DNA of 64,000 nucleotides from Ectopseudomonas guguanensis (lineage in GTDB: Bacteria > Pseudomonadota > Gammaproteobacteria > Pseudomonadales > Pseudomonadaceae): the NCBI RefSeq assembly GCF_900104265.1, contig NZ_FNJJ01000007.1, positions 186,131 to 250,130 of the forward strand, in the 5' to 3' direction. The notes beneath the pieces were generated by a model. It saw only the letters and a program-made list of their open reading frames with translations. It ran no database searches and was not told where the DNA came from. A program made the position numbers and the translations under genes. Of this stretch, positions 20,485-37,761 are shown one piece after another. Every line of letters begins with the position of its first letter. The stretch's first letter is position 1.

Positions 20485-20925
20485 ATGATGGACATCAACG
20501 AAATTCGTGAATATTTGCCGCACCGCTATCCTTTCCTGCTGGTGGATCGTGTGGTGGACCTGGACGTCGAAGGCAAGCAGATTCGCGCCTATAAGAATGT
20601 CAGCATCAATGAGCCGTTCTTCAACGGTCACTTCCCCGAGCATCCGATCATGCCAGGCGTGCTGATCATCGAGGCCATGGCCCAGGCCGCCGGTATCCTC
20701 GGTTTCAAGATGATGGGTGTGAAGCCGGCCGACGGCACGCTTTACTACTTCGTCGGCTCGGACAAGCTGCGTTTTCGTTCGCCGGTGCTGCCGGGCGATC
20801 AGCTAACGCTGGAAGCCAAGTACCTGAGCGACCGTCGCAGCATCTGGAAATTCGAGTGCCGCGCCACCGTCGATGGCAAGGAAGTCTGCTCCGCTGAAAT
20901 CATTTGTGCGGAACGCAAACTATGA
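20485..20925 (+). CDS. fabZ: (3R)-hydroxyacyl-ACP dehydratase FabZ
   Basis: Dehydrates 3-hydroxyacyl-ACP in fatty-acid elongation and so competes with LpxA/LpxD for hydroxyacyl-ACP, which explains its place in the lipid A cluster. The 146-residue hotdog-fold protein has [13 protein letters not shown], the catalytic-histidine segment [15 protein letters not shown] and the glutamate in [10 protein letters not shown]. Two consecutive ATG codons occur at the start and either could be used. The stop overlaps the lpxA start by four bases. Confidence 0.97.
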   Translation: MMDINEIREYLPHRYPFLLVDRVVDLDVEGKQIRAYKNVSINEPFFNGHFPEHPIMPGVLIIEAMAQAAGILGFKMMGVKPADGTLYYFVGSDKLRFRSPVLPGDQLTLEAKYLSDRRSIWKFECRATVDGKEVCSAEIICAERKL

Positions 20926-21698
20926 GTTCGATTGACCCCCGCGCCATCATCGACCCCAGTGCCAGATTGGCCGACGACGTTGTCGTCGGCCCGTGGAGCA
21001 TTGTCGGGCCCGATGTGGAAATAGGCGAGGGTACGGTCATCGGCCCGCATGTGGTGCTCAAGGGGCCGACCGTGATCGGCAAGCACAACCGCATCTACCA
21101 GTTCTCTTCGGTAGGTGAGGACACCCCTGATCTGAAATACAAGGGCGAAGCCACGCGCCTGGTGATCGGCGATCACAACACCATTCGTGAAGGTGTCACC
21201 ATCCACCGTGGTACCGTGCAGGATCGCAGCGAAACCACCATTGGTGACCACAACCTGATCATGGCCTATGCCCATATCGGCCATGACAGCGTGATCGGCA
21301 ATCACTGCATTCTGGTCAACAACACGGCGCTGGCCGGGCATGTCTGGGTCGACGACTGGGCGATCCTCTCCGGTTATACCTTGGTGCATCAGTTCTGCCG
21401 CATCGGTGCGCACAGCTTTTCCGGCATGGGCACCGCCATCGGCAAGGACGTACCGGCATTCGTCACCGTGTTCGGCAACCCGGCCGAAGCACGCAGCATG
21501 AATTTCGAAGGCATGCGCCGCCGTGGCTTCTCGGCCGAGGCCATCGCCGCCTTGCGCAAGGCCTACAAGCTGGTCTATCGCCAGGGGCTGACCGTCGAGC
21601 AGGCGCTGACCGAGCTGGCCGAATCCGCTGCGCAGTTCCCGGAGGTGGCGATCTTCCGCGACTCCATCCAGGCCTCTACCCGCGGCATCACGCGCTGA
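20922..21698 (+). CDS. lpxA: UDP-N-acetylglucosamine O-acyltransferase
   Basis: Catalyses the first step of lipid A synthesis, moving a 3-hydroxyacyl chain from ACP to UDP-GlcNAc. The 258-residue protein is a left-handed beta-helix of hexapeptide repeats ([20 protein letters not shown]). The catalytic histidine lies in [17 protein letters not shown], and a C-terminal helical domain follows. The ATG at 20922 overlaps the fabZ stop; an in-frame start six codons earlier would give an atypical N-terminus. Confidence 0.97.
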   Translation: MSSIDPRAIIDPSARLADDVVVGPWSIVGPDVEIGEGTVIGPHVVLKGPTVIGKHNRIYQFSSVGEDTPDLKYKGEATRLVIGDHNTIREGVTIHRGTVQDRSETTIGDHNLIMAYAHIGHDSVIGNHCILVNNTALAGHVWVDDWAILSGYTLVHQFCRIGAHSFSGMGTAIGKDVPAFVTVFGNPAEARSMNFEGMRRRGFSAEAIAALRKAYKLVYRQGLTVEQALTELAESAAQFPEVAIFRDSIQASTRGITR

Positions 21699-21703
21699 TC
21701 CCT

Positions 21704-22837
21704 ATGAGCAGACCCCTTCGCGTCGCACTGGTCGCCGGTGAGGCGTCCGGTGACATTCTCGGTTCCGGCCTGATGCAGGCCATCAAGGCGCGCCATCCGG
21801 ATGCCGAATTCATCGGTGTCGGCGGTGCGCGCATGGAAGCCGAAGGCCTGAAATCCTACTTCCCCATGGAGCGCCTGGCGGTCATGGGCCTGGTCGAGGT
21901 GCTCGGCCGTCTGTTCGAACTGCTCGGCCGCCGCCGGCAGCTGGCCCGCGATCTGATCGCAGCGCAGCCGGACGTGTTCATCGGTATCGATGCCCCGGAT
22001 TTCAATCTGGGCCTGGAGCTCAAGCTGCGCCGCGCCGGGATCAAGACGGTGCACTACGTCAGCCCGTCGGTCTGGGCCTGGCGGCAGAAGCGCGTGCTGA
22101 AGATTCGCGAGGCCTGTGATCTGATGCTGACTCTGTTCCCTTTCGAGGCGCAGTTCTACGACGCCCATCAGGTGCCGGTGCGTTTCGTCGGCCATCCGCT
22201 GGCCGATGCCATACCGCAACAGGCCGACCGCGCCGCCGCCCGCGAAGCGCTGGACCTGCCGCAGGACGAGCCGGTGGTGGCCCTGATGCCGGGCAGCCGA
22301 GGCGGGGAGGTGGCGCGTCTCGGCGAGCTGTTTCTCGACGCGGCCATTCGCCTGCGCTCACTTCGCCCGGGTGTTCGCTTCCTCCTGCCTTGCGCCACCC
22401 CGGAACGTCGCGAGCAACTGGAGCAGATGCTGGCCGGGCGTGATCTGCCGCTGACCCTGCTCAATGGCCGCTCCCACGAGGCGCTGGCCGCCTGCGATGC
22501 GGTGCTGATCGCCTCAGGTACCGCGACCCTGGAGGCGCTGCTGTACAAGCGCCCGATGGTGGTGGCCTACCGCGTGGCGCCGCTGACTTATCGCATCCTC
22601 AAGCGCCTGGTCAAAAGCCCCTATATCTCGCTGCCCAATCTGCTGGCCGAGCGTCTGCTGGTGCCCGAGCTGATCCAGGAGGCGGCGACCGCCGAGGCCC
22701 TGGCCCAGGCCGTGGCGCCGCTGATCGACGGTGGTCAGGTACAGACCGAAGGCTTCGACGTGATTCACCGTGCGCTGCGTCGCGACGCCTCGGTGTCGGC
22801 GGCGGACGCCGTGCTCAAGCTGGCGGGGCGCGACTGA
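21704..22837 (+). CDS. lpxB: Lipid A disaccharide synthase
   Basis: Joins UDP-diacylglucosamine and lipid X to form the beta-1',6 disaccharide of lipid A at the inner-membrane surface. The 377-residue GT19 glycosyltransferase carries [18 protein letters not shown] at the N-terminus, and [26 protein letters not shown] and [12 protein letters not shown] farther on. It begins five bases after lpxA and its last base overlaps the rnhB start, so all of lpxD-fabZ-lpxA-lpxB-rnhB is likely one transcript. Confidence 0.97.
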   Translation: MSRPLRVALVAGEASGDILGSGLMQAIKARHPDAEFIGVGGARMEAEGLKSYFPMERLAVMGLVEVLGRLFELLGRRRQLARDLIAAQPDVFIGIDAPDFNLGLELKLRRAGIKTVHYVSPSVWAWRQKRVLKIREACDLMLTLFPFEAQFYDAHQVPVRFVGHPLADAIPQQADRAAAREALDLPQDEPVVALMPGSRGGEVARLGELFLDAAIRLRSLRPGVRFLLPCATPERREQLEQMLAGRDLPLTLLNGRSHEALAACDAVLIASGTATLEALLYKRPMVVAYRVAPLTYRILKRLVKSPYISLPNLLAERLLVPELIQEAATAEALAQAVAPLIDGGQVQTEGFDVIHRALRRDASVSAADAVLKLAGRD

Positions 22838-23463
22838 TGCAGCTGGGCCTCGACTTCACCCTGGTCGAAGAGCTGGTCGCCGGCGTCGACGAAGTCGGCC
22901 GTGGCCCGCTCTGCGGCGCGGTGGTCACGGCGGCGGTGATTCTCGATCCCCTGCGGCCGATCATCGGTCTGAACGATTCGAAGAAGCTCACCGAGGCGCG
23001 TCGCGAAGTGCTGTTCGACGAAATTCGCGAGAAGGCCCTGGCCTGGTGCATCGCCCGCGCCGAGGTGGAGGAGATCGACCGCCTGAACATCCTGCATGCC
23101 ACCATGCTGGCCATGCAGCGCGCTGTCGAAGGCCTGAGCGTGACGCCGAAACTGGCGCTGATCGATGGCAACCGCTGCCCCAGGCTGGCGGTACCCAGTG
23201 CACCGGTGGTCAAGGGTGACAGTCGAGTACCGGCGATCGCCGCGGCTTCGATTCTGGCCAAGGTCAGCCGCGACCGCGAGATGCTCGAGATGGATCGCCG
23301 CTATCCCGGCTACGGCATCGCCGGTCACAAGGGTTATCCGACGCCCGTTCATCTCGAGGCGCTGCAGCGCCTGGGGCCGACCCCCATCCATCGGCGCTCC
23401 TTCGCCCCGGTGCGGGCGCTGCTCGAGCCGGTAGCCGTCGATTGCATCGCCGCCACGGTCTGA
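22837..23463 (+). CDS. rnhB: Ribonuclease HII
   Basis: Cleaves the RNA strand of RNA-DNA hybrids and starts removal of single ribonucleotides from DNA. The 208-residue protein has the catalytic [15 protein letters not shown] segment near residue 20 (Asp-Glu pair) and the [10 protein letters not shown] and [20 protein letters not shown] blocks that supply the remaining acidic and serine-rich sites. It overlaps lpxB by one base and precedes dnaE, an arrangement common in Pseudomonas. Confidence 0.96.
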   Translation: MQLGLDFTLVEELVAGVDEVGRGPLCGAVVTAAVILDPLRPIIGLNDSKKLTEARREVLFDEIREKALAWCIARAEVEEIDRLNILHATMLAMQRAVEGLSVTPKLALIDGNRCPRLAVPSAPVVKGDSRVPAIAAASILAKVSRDREMLEMDRRYPGYGIAGHKGYPTPVHLEALQRLGPTPIHRRSFAPVRALLEPVAVDCIAATV

Positions 23464-23534
23464 ACCTCTGGCCCTAAGTCAGACCCGCTTAGGCTACAAT
23501 CCGCGCTTTGTCGTTTTCACCTGCAAGGCCGCCC

Positions 23535-27065
<3,531 letters not shown>

Positions 27066-27191
27066 TGCGAGAGGGGGCTGGCCTCCCTCTTCGCGCAGCA
27101 GACTCGACCCGCAGCGCCCCATCCCTTAAGGTAGGGCGCCACATGGATAAAGCTCCCCGGCCACTTGGCCGTCGACGCAAGACGGATGACT

Positions 27192-28142
27192 ATGAACCCG
27201 AATTTCCTCGATTTCGAACAGCCGATCGCCGACCTGCAAGCCAAGATCGAAGAGCTACGCCTGGTTGGCAATGACAACGCGCTGAATATCGGCGACGAGA
27301 TCGCCCGCCTGCAGGACAAGAGCAGCGCCCTGACCGAAAGCATCTTCGGCAACCTGACCAGCTGGCAGATCGCTCAGCTCGCGCGCCATCCGCGCCGCCC
27401 CTACACCCTGGATTACATCCAGCACATCTTCACCGAATTCGACGAGCTGCATGGCGACCGTCACTTCTCCGATGACGCCGCCATCGTCGGTGGTGTCGCC
27501 CGTCTCGGCGAGCAGCCGGTGATGGTCATCGGTCACCAGAAGGGCCGCGAAGTGCGCGAGAAGGTGCGCCGCAACTTCGGCATGCCGCGCCCGGAAGGCT
27601 ATCGCAAGGCCTGCCGCCTGATGGAAATGGCCGAGCGCTTCAAGATGCCGATCCTCACCTTCATCGACACCCCCGGCGCCTACCCGGGTATCGATGCCGA
27701 GGAGCGCGGCCAGAGCGAGGCCATCGCCTGGAACCTGCGCGTGATGGCGCGCCTGAAGACGCCGATCATCGCCACCGTCATTGGTGAGGGTGGCTCCGGC
27801 GGTGCGCTGGCCATCGGCGTCTGCGATCAGCTGAACATGCTGCAGTACTCCACCTATTCGGTGATCTCACCGGAAGGTTGCGCCTCCATTCTCTGGCGTA
27901 CCGCCGAGAAGGCGCCGGACGCTGCCGAGGCCATGGGTATCACCGCCGAGCGCCTGAAGGACCTGGGTATCGTCGACCAGGTGATCGCCGAGCCGCTGGG
28001 CGGCGCGCACCGTGATCCGGTCGCGGCATCCGAGTCGATCCGCCAGGAACTGACCAAGCAGCTCGCCAGCCTGCAGAAGCACGATACCGATGCGCTGCTC
28101 AAGCGCCGTTACGACCGCCTGATGAGCTACGGCATCGCCTGA
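27192..28142 (+). CDS. accA: Acetyl-CoA carboxylase carboxyltransferase subunit alpha
   Basis: With AccD, transfers carboxyl from carboxybiotin to acetyl-CoA to make malonyl-CoA, the first committed step of fatty-acid synthesis. The 316-residue protein begins [21 protein letters not shown], which fixes the start at 27192 among several in-frame ATG codons. It carries the crotonase-like core with [23 protein letters not shown] and [13 protein letters not shown]. It is followed by a GTAGGGTGCGC palindrome and a terminator. Confidence 0.97.
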   Translation: MNPNFLDFEQPIADLQAKIEELRLVGNDNALNIGDEIARLQDKSSALTESIFGNLTSWQIAQLARHPRRPYTLDYIQHIFTEFDELHGDRHFSDDAAIVGGVARLGEQPVMVIGHQKGREVREKVRRNFGMPRPEGYRKACRLMEMAERFKMPILTFIDTPGAYPGIDAEERGQSEAIAWNLRVMARLKTPIIATVIGEGGSGGALAIGVCDQLNMLQYSTYSVISPEGCASILWRTAEKAPDAAEAMGITAERLKDLGIVDQVIAEPLGGAHRDPVAASESIRQELTKQLASLQKHDTDALLKRRYDRLMSYGIA

Positions 28143-28159
28143 GTTTCTCAACGGCTGTT

Positions 28160-28226
28160 GTAGGGTGCGCTGTGCGCTCCAATGGCTGTAGCGCCGGTAT
28201 TCCTGGTGCGCACGGCGCACCCTACG
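28160..28226. repeat. GTAGGGTGCGC-family intergenic palindrome, copy 2
   Basis: GTAGGGTGCGCTGTGCGC and GGTGCGCACGGCGCACCCTACG are the outer arms of a 67-base imperfect palindrome, 17 bases after accA and directly before a terminator hairpin. It is the same family as at 7899, 37687 and 38601. Confidence 0.82.
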
Positions 28227-28245
28227 TAATTTCATCGCACACCAC

Positions 28246-28273
28246 CACGGGCCTTCGGGCCCGTTGTTGTTTA
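28246..28273 (+). terminator. Intrinsic terminator after accA
   Basis: ACGGGCC-TTC-GGGCCCGT forms a tight hairpin followed by TGTTGTTT. It separates accA from tilS, whose ATG is only about 11 bases further on, so it may also act as an attenuator for tilS. Confidence 0.7.
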
Positions 28274-28283
28274 AGCTTGGCCG

Positions 28284-29606
28284 ATGACCGATCTCACCAT
28301 TCGCCTGCGTCAGGCCATGCAGCCGTGGCGCACGGCTCCTGCCTGGCGCATTGCCTTCTCCGGTGGCCTGGATTCCAGCGTGCTGCTGCATCTGCTCGCC
28401 GCCTGGGCGAGACGCGAGGAGCTGCCTGCGCTGTCCGCCATTCATATCCATCATGGCCTGCAGCCGGCGGCCGATGCCTGGCCGGAGCATTGCGCGAAGC
28501 TTTGCGCACGGCTGGATATTCCACTGGACATCGTCAGGGTGCAGGTGGCACCGGGGGCCAGCCTGGAACAGGCCGCGCGGCGGGCGCGATATGCGGCGTT
28601 CGCTGAGCGGCTGGGCCCAGGCGAGATTTTGCTCGGCGCCCAGCATCGCGACGACCAGGCCGAAACCCTGCTGTTTCGCCTGCTGCGCGGGGCTGGCGTG
28701 CGCGGCCTGGCGGCCATGCCGGCCAGTCGGCCGCTGGGTCGCGGCACTCTGCTTCGGCCTTTGCTCGGCTGCTCGCGGGCCGAATTGCATGCCTATGCGC
28801 AGAGCCATGGGCTTGCCTGGGTCGAGGATCCGAGCAATGCCGACGAGCGCTTCAGTCGCAATTTCCTGCGCAGGCAGGTGATGCCGTTGCTGGCCGAGCG
28901 CTGGCCGCAGGTGACGGCAAGCCTTGCGCGCAGCGCCGGCTATCTTGGCGAGGCCCAGCAGCTGCTGGAAGAGCTGGCCGAGATGGACCTGCTGGCTGCT
29001 CGTGGCGTTTGCGCTTTGCCCTGGCTGCCGTTGCCTTCCCTGGATTTGTCGGGCGTGGCCGCGCTGAGCGATGCGCGTCAGTGCAATCTGCTGCGGCATT
29101 GGCTGGCGCCCCTGAGCCGAATGCCCGACAGCGGCCATTGGGCCGGTTGGTATGACCTGCGTGATGCGGCTGTGGATGCGACGCCGATCTGGAAACTGGC
29201 CGATGGCGAGCTGCGCAGGGCGGAGGGTCGGCTCTGGTGGCTCAGCGGTGACTGGCTGAAGCCGCCGCAACCGCTGGGTTTGCTCAACGCTGCCCTTACC
29301 GATTCGGTCGAGCTCCCCGGCAATGGTCGTGTGAACCTGTCTGGCGAACTGCCTCAAGGTCACTGGCATCTGCGTTACCGCGTCGGCGGCGAGTCGCTGC
29401 AGGTGCCGGGACGTGGTCGGCGTGATCTCAAACGCTTGCTGAACGAGATGCGCGTGCCTCCATTCGTGCGCTCGCGTCTGCCGCTGTTGTTCGATGGCGA
29501 TGAGCTGATGGCGGTGGCGAACCTGACGCAAGCGCCAGGAATCGAGGCGAGCGGGGTGCGTCTGCACTGGTCGCCGCCTATCGGTGATCGAGGTTTGAGC
29601 TGGTAA
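28284..29606 (+). CDS. tilS: tRNA(Ile)-lysidine synthase
   Basis: Converts C34 of the CAU-anticodon tRNA(Ile) to lysidine with ATP and lysine, so that it decodes AUA as isoleucine. The 440-residue protein has the PP-loop motif AFSGGLDSSVLLHLL near residue 30, HIHHGLQPAAD, and GAQHRDDQAETLLFRLLRGAGVRGL, all typical of TilS. The C-terminal tRNA-binding domain includes GRGRRDLKRLLNEMRVPP. The pyrG promoter -35 overlaps its last codons. Confidence 0.95.
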   Translation: MTDLTIRLRQAMQPWRTAPAWRIAFSGGLDSSVLLHLLAAWARREELPALSAIHIHHGLQPAADAWPEHCAKLCARLDIPLDIVRVQVAPGASLEQAARRARYAAFAERLGPGEILLGAQHRDDQAETLLFRLLRGAGVRGLAAMPASRPLGRGTLLRPLLGCSRAELHAYAQSHGLAWVEDPSNADERFSRNFLRRQVMPLLAERWPQVTASLARSAGYLGEAQQLLEELAEMDLLAARGVCALPWLPLPSLDLSGVAALSDARQCNLLRHWLAPLSRMPDSGHWAGWYDLRDAAVDATPIWKLADGELRRAEGRLWWLSGDWLKPPQPLGLLNAALTDSVELPGNGRVNLSGELPQGHWHLRYRVGGESLQVPGRGRRDLKRLLNEMRVPPFVRSRLPLLFDGDELMAVANLTQAPGIEASGVRLHWSPPIGDRGLSW

Positions 29607-29623
29607 GGCCTTTCGGGTAGACT
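29595..29623 (+). promoter_or_regulatory. Sigma-70 promoter of pyrG
   Basis: TTGAGC at 29595-29600 and TAGACT at 29618-29623 are separated by 17 bases, close to the consensus TTGACA-N17-TATAAT. The -35 lies in the end of tilS. The roughly 130-base leader contains a CTCCCT-CA-GGGAG hairpin and pyrimidine-rich stretches. Confidence 0.7.
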
Positions 29624-29726
29624 ACGCTCCCGTCTTACTACAGCTTTTGCCGACTCCCTCAGGGAGCTTGGCGAGCTTGCCATTGTGTTGTCGATGGCGC
29701 TCCTTCGCTTTCCCCGGCGGCACTGA

Positions 29727-32237
<2,511 letters not shown>

Positions 32238-32354
32238 AGCCGACGCAATCCGGTAAAGTGCCGCCCGAGAAAAATCCCCCTGACCCGTGAGTCAGAGTGA
32301 GCCGTCGATCTACCCTCGGGTAGCGGCGGCCCAACGCAGCCTGCTGCTGCTGTG

Positions 32355-32495
32355 AGAGCCGGCTAAAAGGCTGGCGAGCTAGAGGAATGCAAGGCGAAAA
32401 CAGGCGAGGAAGCGGAGTTTACTGAAGTAAATGAGCATTCCGAGCCTGTTTTTAACGCAGCAAGCCCGACGCGCAGCAGACTTTTAGCCGGTTCT
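32355..32495. repeat. 141-bp element with terminal inverted repeats before eno
   Basis: AGAGCCGGCTAAAAG at 32355-32369 is repeated inverted at 32481-32495 (CTTTTAGCCGGTTCT), 14 of 15 matching. Inside, GGAATGC (32384-32390) matches GCATTCC (32435-32441) and AAAACAGGC (32397-32405) matches GCCTGTTTT (32444-32452). Because these pairs interleave, only one can form in a simple fold. A TTTAC-TGAA-GTAAA hairpin (32418-32431) sits in the centre. No coding potential is seen. It resembles a MITE or complex REP-type element, and similar sequences seem familiar from other Pseudomonas intergenic regions, from memory only. Confidence 0.75.
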
Positions 32496-32498
32496 TAA

Positions 32499-33815
<1,317 letters not shown>

Positions 33816-33830
33816 TTACTGCGTGGTAGA

Positions 33831-33857
33831 AAAGGGCGACGCAAGTCGCCCTTTTTT
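33831..33857 (+). terminator. Intrinsic terminator after eno
   Basis: AAAGGGCGAC-GCAA-GTCGCCCTTTTTT: a perfect ten-base stem with a tetraloop and T-run, starting 15 bases after the stop codon. Confidence 0.92.
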
Positions 33858-33882
33858 GTGGTGGCTTAGCGCTGGTGCGGCA

Positions 33883-33932
33883 TGTAGGAGCGGATTTATC
33901 CGCGAATTTTCGCGGCTGAAGCCGCTCCCACA
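33883..33932. repeat. Classic Pseudomonas REP palindrome (GTAGGAGCGG family)
   Basis: TGTAGGAGCGGATTTATCCG and CGGCTGAAGCCGCTCCCACA flank the centre CGAATTTTCG. This is the familiar GTAGGAGCGGCTTCAGCCGCGA repeat in paired inverted form. The 284-base gap between eno and ftsB holds this element and the eno terminator; the remaining ~165 bases to ftsB show nothing clear. Confidence 0.85.
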
Positions 33933-34099
33933 AAGGCTGCGCGATTGCGAGCATGGCCTTTTTCGTGGACGCTTCGTCGATCCTTGGGAACCATTGCACG
34001 GATGCAGGTACCGAAACCCCATGTCACTCATCAGTCGGCTTCTTTTCAAGCATGAACGCAGCCCCTACCATGCCGATGACTCAATCTGCGAGCCGCTCC

Positions 34100-34378
34100 A
34101 TGCGTAGTCCGTATTGGCTGTTCATCGTGCTGATCCTTTTGCTGGCCGGTCTGCAGTATCGACTGTGGATAGGCGATGGCAGCCTGGCTGCGGCCAGCCG
34201 TCTGCAGCAACAGATCGCCGAGCAGCAGGGCGAGAACGAGCGCCTGCTGGAGCGCAATCGCATCCTCGAGGCCGAGGTGATGGAACTCAAGCGCGGCATG
34301 GAAACCGTGGAAGAGCGGGCGCGTCATGAGCTGGGCATGCTCAAAGAGGGCGAAACCCTCTATCTGCTGACCGAATGA
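34100..34378 (+). CDS. ftsB: Cell division protein FtsB
   Basis: A small bitopic inner-membrane protein of the divisome that forms a complex with FtsL and FtsQ and activates septal wall synthesis. The 92-residue product starts MRSPYWLFIVLILLLAGLQY, a single membrane anchor. It continues as a coiled coil (SRLQQQIAEQQGENERLLERNRILEAEVMELK) and a short periplasmic tail ending EGETLYLLTE. Upstream in-frame ATG codons would add about 49 non-membrane residues that do not fit the family. It overlaps ispD by four bases, the usual pairing. Confidence 0.93.
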   Translation: MRSPYWLFIVLILLLAGLQYRLWIGDGSLAAASRLQQQIAEQQGENERLLERNRILEAEVMELKRGMETVEERARHELGMLKEGETLYLLTE

Positions 34379-35082
34379 GCACGAAATTCTGGCTGGTGGT
34401 TCCGGCCGCCGGCGTCGGTGCGCGAATGGCCGCCGACCGGCCCAAGCAGTACCTGCAAGTCGCCGGGCGCTGCATTATCGAACACACCCTCGACTGTTTT
34501 CTCGATCATCCCGACCTGTTGGGCGCCGTGGTGTGCCTGGCTGTGGACGATCCTTACTGGCCGCAACTGGCCTTGGCCAGTGATCCGCGGGTGAGGCGCG
34601 CGCCAGGCGGGCGTGAGCGCGCCGACTCGGTGCTGGCGGGGCTCGATGCGTTGCAGGCTGCCGGCGCGGGTGAGCAAGACTGGGTGCTGGTGCACGATGC
34701 CGCGCGGCCGAATCTGGCGCGCGAAGATCTGCAGCGGTTGCTGGCCGTTCTGGCAGACGACCCGGTCGGCGGCCTGCTGGCGGTGCCGGTGCGCGACACC
34801 CTCAAGCGTGCCGGCGCGGATGGGCGGGTGGCGCAAACCGTCGATCGCAGCAAGATCTGGCAGGCCTATACACCGCAGATGTTTCGCCTTGCGGCGCTGA
34901 GCCAGGCGCTGCGCAGCGCGCTGGCGGCCGGCGTGCCAATCACCGACGAGGCCTCCGCGCTGGAGTGGTGCGGGCAATCATCGCGGCTAGTGGAGGGGCG
35001 GGCGGATAATCTCAAGATCACCCGCCCCGAGGACCTGGCCTGGTTACGCCAGGCCTGGATCGAGCGCGACCGGCAGCGCTGA
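34375..35082 (+). CDS. ispD: 2-C-methyl-D-erythritol 4-phosphate cytidylyltransferase
   Basis: Attaches CMP to MEP, the third step of the MEP isoprenoid pathway. The 235-residue protein has the nucleotide-binding PAAGVGARMAADRPKQYL at the N-terminus, GGRERADSVLAGLDAL, the VHDAARPNL segment with its metal ligand, and TDEASALEW. Its ATG overlaps the ftsB stop codon. Unlike E. coli, ispD and ispF are not adjacent here: the formaldehyde genes and a LysR regulator are inserted between them. Confidence 0.96.
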   Translation: MSTKFWLVVPAAGVGARMAADRPKQYLQVAGRCIIEHTLDCFLDHPDLLGAVVCLAVDDPYWPQLALASDPRVRRAPGGRERADSVLAGLDALQAAGAGEQDWVLVHDAARPNLAREDLQRLLAVLADDPVGGLLAVPVRDTLKRAGADGRVAQTVDRSKIWQAYTPQMFRLAALSQALRSALAAGVPITDEASALEWCGQSSRLVEGRADNLKITRPEDLAWLRQAWIERDRQR

Positions 35083-35084
35083 AA

Positions 35085-35399
35085 TCAGTTGGGACGCTGC
35101 TTTTCGATATTACGCTCCAGCACCGTGCCGAGCTTGTCGATGGCACCCTCCAGAGCCTGCTCCAACTGATCGGCGTTATGGCTGACCGAGACCGGGTCTC
35201 GACCCTTGAGGCGAGCCTCCAGTTGGCAGCGCTTGTCCTGGCCGCCGCTCTTGTGGCTGTTCTCATCGTTGAAATGCACTTCGATGCGGGTCAGGTGATC
35301 CTCGAAACGCTTGAGTTTGTCGGTTACGCGGCCGCGTACTCGGTCTTCCAGGGCGGCAGAACCGTGGATGTGGTTATCGCTGTTGACCATGACTTGCAT
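35085..35399 (-). CDS. HPF/RaiA-family ribosome-associated protein
   Basis: A 104-residue product with the ribosome hibernation/sigma-54 modulation fold. It has the beta-alpha start MQVMVNSDNHIHGSAALEDRV, then RFEDHLTRIEVHFNDENSHKSGGQDKRCQLEARLKG (two blocks of the family) and the second helix ADQLEQALEGAIDKL. I start at 35399 because AAGGAAAGCC precedes that ATG; the 36-residue upstream extension looks non-coding and overlaps the LysR gene. It converges on ispD with a two-base gap. The canonical hpf of Pseudomonas lies near rpoN, so this is probably a second, divergent paralogue whose ribosome role is an inference. Confidence 0.75.
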   Translation of the reverse strand: MQVMVNSDNHIHGSAALEDRVRGRVTDKLKRFEDHLTRIEVHFNDENSHKSGGQDKRCQLEARLKGRDPVSVSHNADQLEQALEGAIDKLGTVLERNIEKQRPN

Positions 35400-35487
35400 G
35401 AGGCTTTCCTTCTGTTGCCAGGGTGGAAGCGGCGTCAGCCGCTGAAAGAGTCCTGCTTTCAGTATGGCCTCGCTGATACCCCGCGGT

Positions 35488-36402
35488 TCAACCGTTGGCT
35501 GTGACATTCTGTTGCGGGCGGTACTCGATGCGCTCGCTCAAGCCCGCCTTGAGGTGGTCGACCAGTTGACGCACTTTCGGCGAGAGATGCCGTTGCTGTG
35601 GGTAGAGTGCCCAGACCGCCGTATTCGGCGGACGGTGTTGTTGCAGCAGGGATACCAGCGCGCCGCTGGCCAGATGCTCCAGCACGTAGTAATCGGGTAG
35701 CTGGCATAGGCCGAAGCCACGCAATGCCGCATCCAGTACCGCCTGGCCACTGTTGCAGCGCCAGTTGCCCTGCACCCGCACCTGCGTCTCCCGGCCGTTA
35801 TCGACGAAGCTCCAGTGATCGCTGCTGCCGATCAGGCAGTTGTGTCGGGCCAGCTCTGACAGCGAGTGTGGTCGGCCATAACGCTGCAGGTATTCGGGCG
35901 CGGCGCACAGGTACATTTCCCGAGGCGCCAGGCGTGCGGCCATCAGGCGCGAGTCCTGCAGGCGACCCAGGCGTATGGCCAGGTCCAGACCTTCGTGCAG
36001 CAGGTCGAGCTGGCGGTTGGACAGTTCGATCTCCACGCGCAGCTGCGGATGCCGCGCCATGAAGTCGTTGACCAGCGGCACGATGAAGCGCTCGCCATAG
36101 GCCACCGCGCAAGTCATGCGCAGCAGCCCCTTGGGCTCCGCCCCGAGGTCGCCGATCGCACGCAAGGCTTCCTCGCGGGCATCCTGCAGGCGCTGGCAGT
36201 GTTGCAGGAACAACTGGCCGGCCTCGGTCAGGGCTACGCGGCGCGTGCTGCGATAGAACAGGCGGCTTTGCAGGCGATCCTCCAGGCGCGCCACCTGGCG
36301 GCTGACCTGCGAGGTGGACAGCCCCAGGCGCTCGGCAGCGGCGCTGAACTGGCCGCATTCTGCGACGGCGACGAATTCGTCGAGTCCTTCCCAGCGACTC
36401 AT
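35488..36402 (-). CDS. gfnR: LysR-family regulator divergent from the formaldehyde genes
   Basis: A 304-residue LysR-type transcriptional regulator. Residues 1-60 form the winged helix-turn-helix (FVAVAECGQFSAAAERLGLSTSQVSRQVARLEDRL). The rest is the periplasmic-binding-protein-like effector domain (RMTCAVAYGERFIVPLVNDFM). It is transcribed away from frmA with 134 bases between, the classic layout for direct control. P. aeruginosa has a LysR gene in the same place, described as GfnR, regulator of glutathione-dependent formaldehyde detoxification; I assign the symbol on synteny, recalled from memory. Confidence 0.75.
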   Translation of the reverse strand: MSRWEGLDEFVAVAECGQFSAAAERLGLSTSQVSRQVARLEDRLQSRLFYRSTRRVALTEAGQLFLQHCQRLQDAREEALRAIGDLGAEPKGLLRMTCAVAYGERFIVPLVNDFMARHPQLRVEIELSNRQLDLLHEGLDLAIRLGRLQDSRLMAARLAPREMYLCAAPEYLQRYGRPHSLSELARHNCLIGSSDHWSFVDNGRETQVRVQGNWRCNSGQAVLDAALRGFGLCQLPDYYVLEHLASGALVSLLQQHRPPNTAVWALYPQQRHLSPKVRQLVDHLKAGLSERIEYRPQQNVTANG

Positions 36403-36473
36403 GCTTGCTCCGGTGTCGTTGTACGGAAGGGCATATTATCCCTGTGTGGCAATAATGTTTTGATATCCGTTGA

Positions 36474-37649
<1,176 letters not shown>

Positions 37650-37686
37650 TGATGCGCCGCACGGCTGATGGTCGTGCGGATTCTTT

Positions 37687-37753
37687 CGTAGGGTGCGCGG
37701 GGCCGCCGAGGCTGTGCGCACCGCTAATCCTGGTGCGCACGGCGCACCCTACG
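37687..37753. repeat. GTAGGGTGCGC-family palindrome, copy 3, against the fghA start
   Basis: CGTAGGGTGCGC and GGTGCGCACGGCGCACCCTACG bracket a 67-base element in the frmA-fghA gap. It ends eight bases before the fghA ATG, so the GGAG ribosome-binding site is immediately next to the foot of the hairpin. Confidence 0.82.
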
Positions 37754-37761
37754 GAGTGGTC

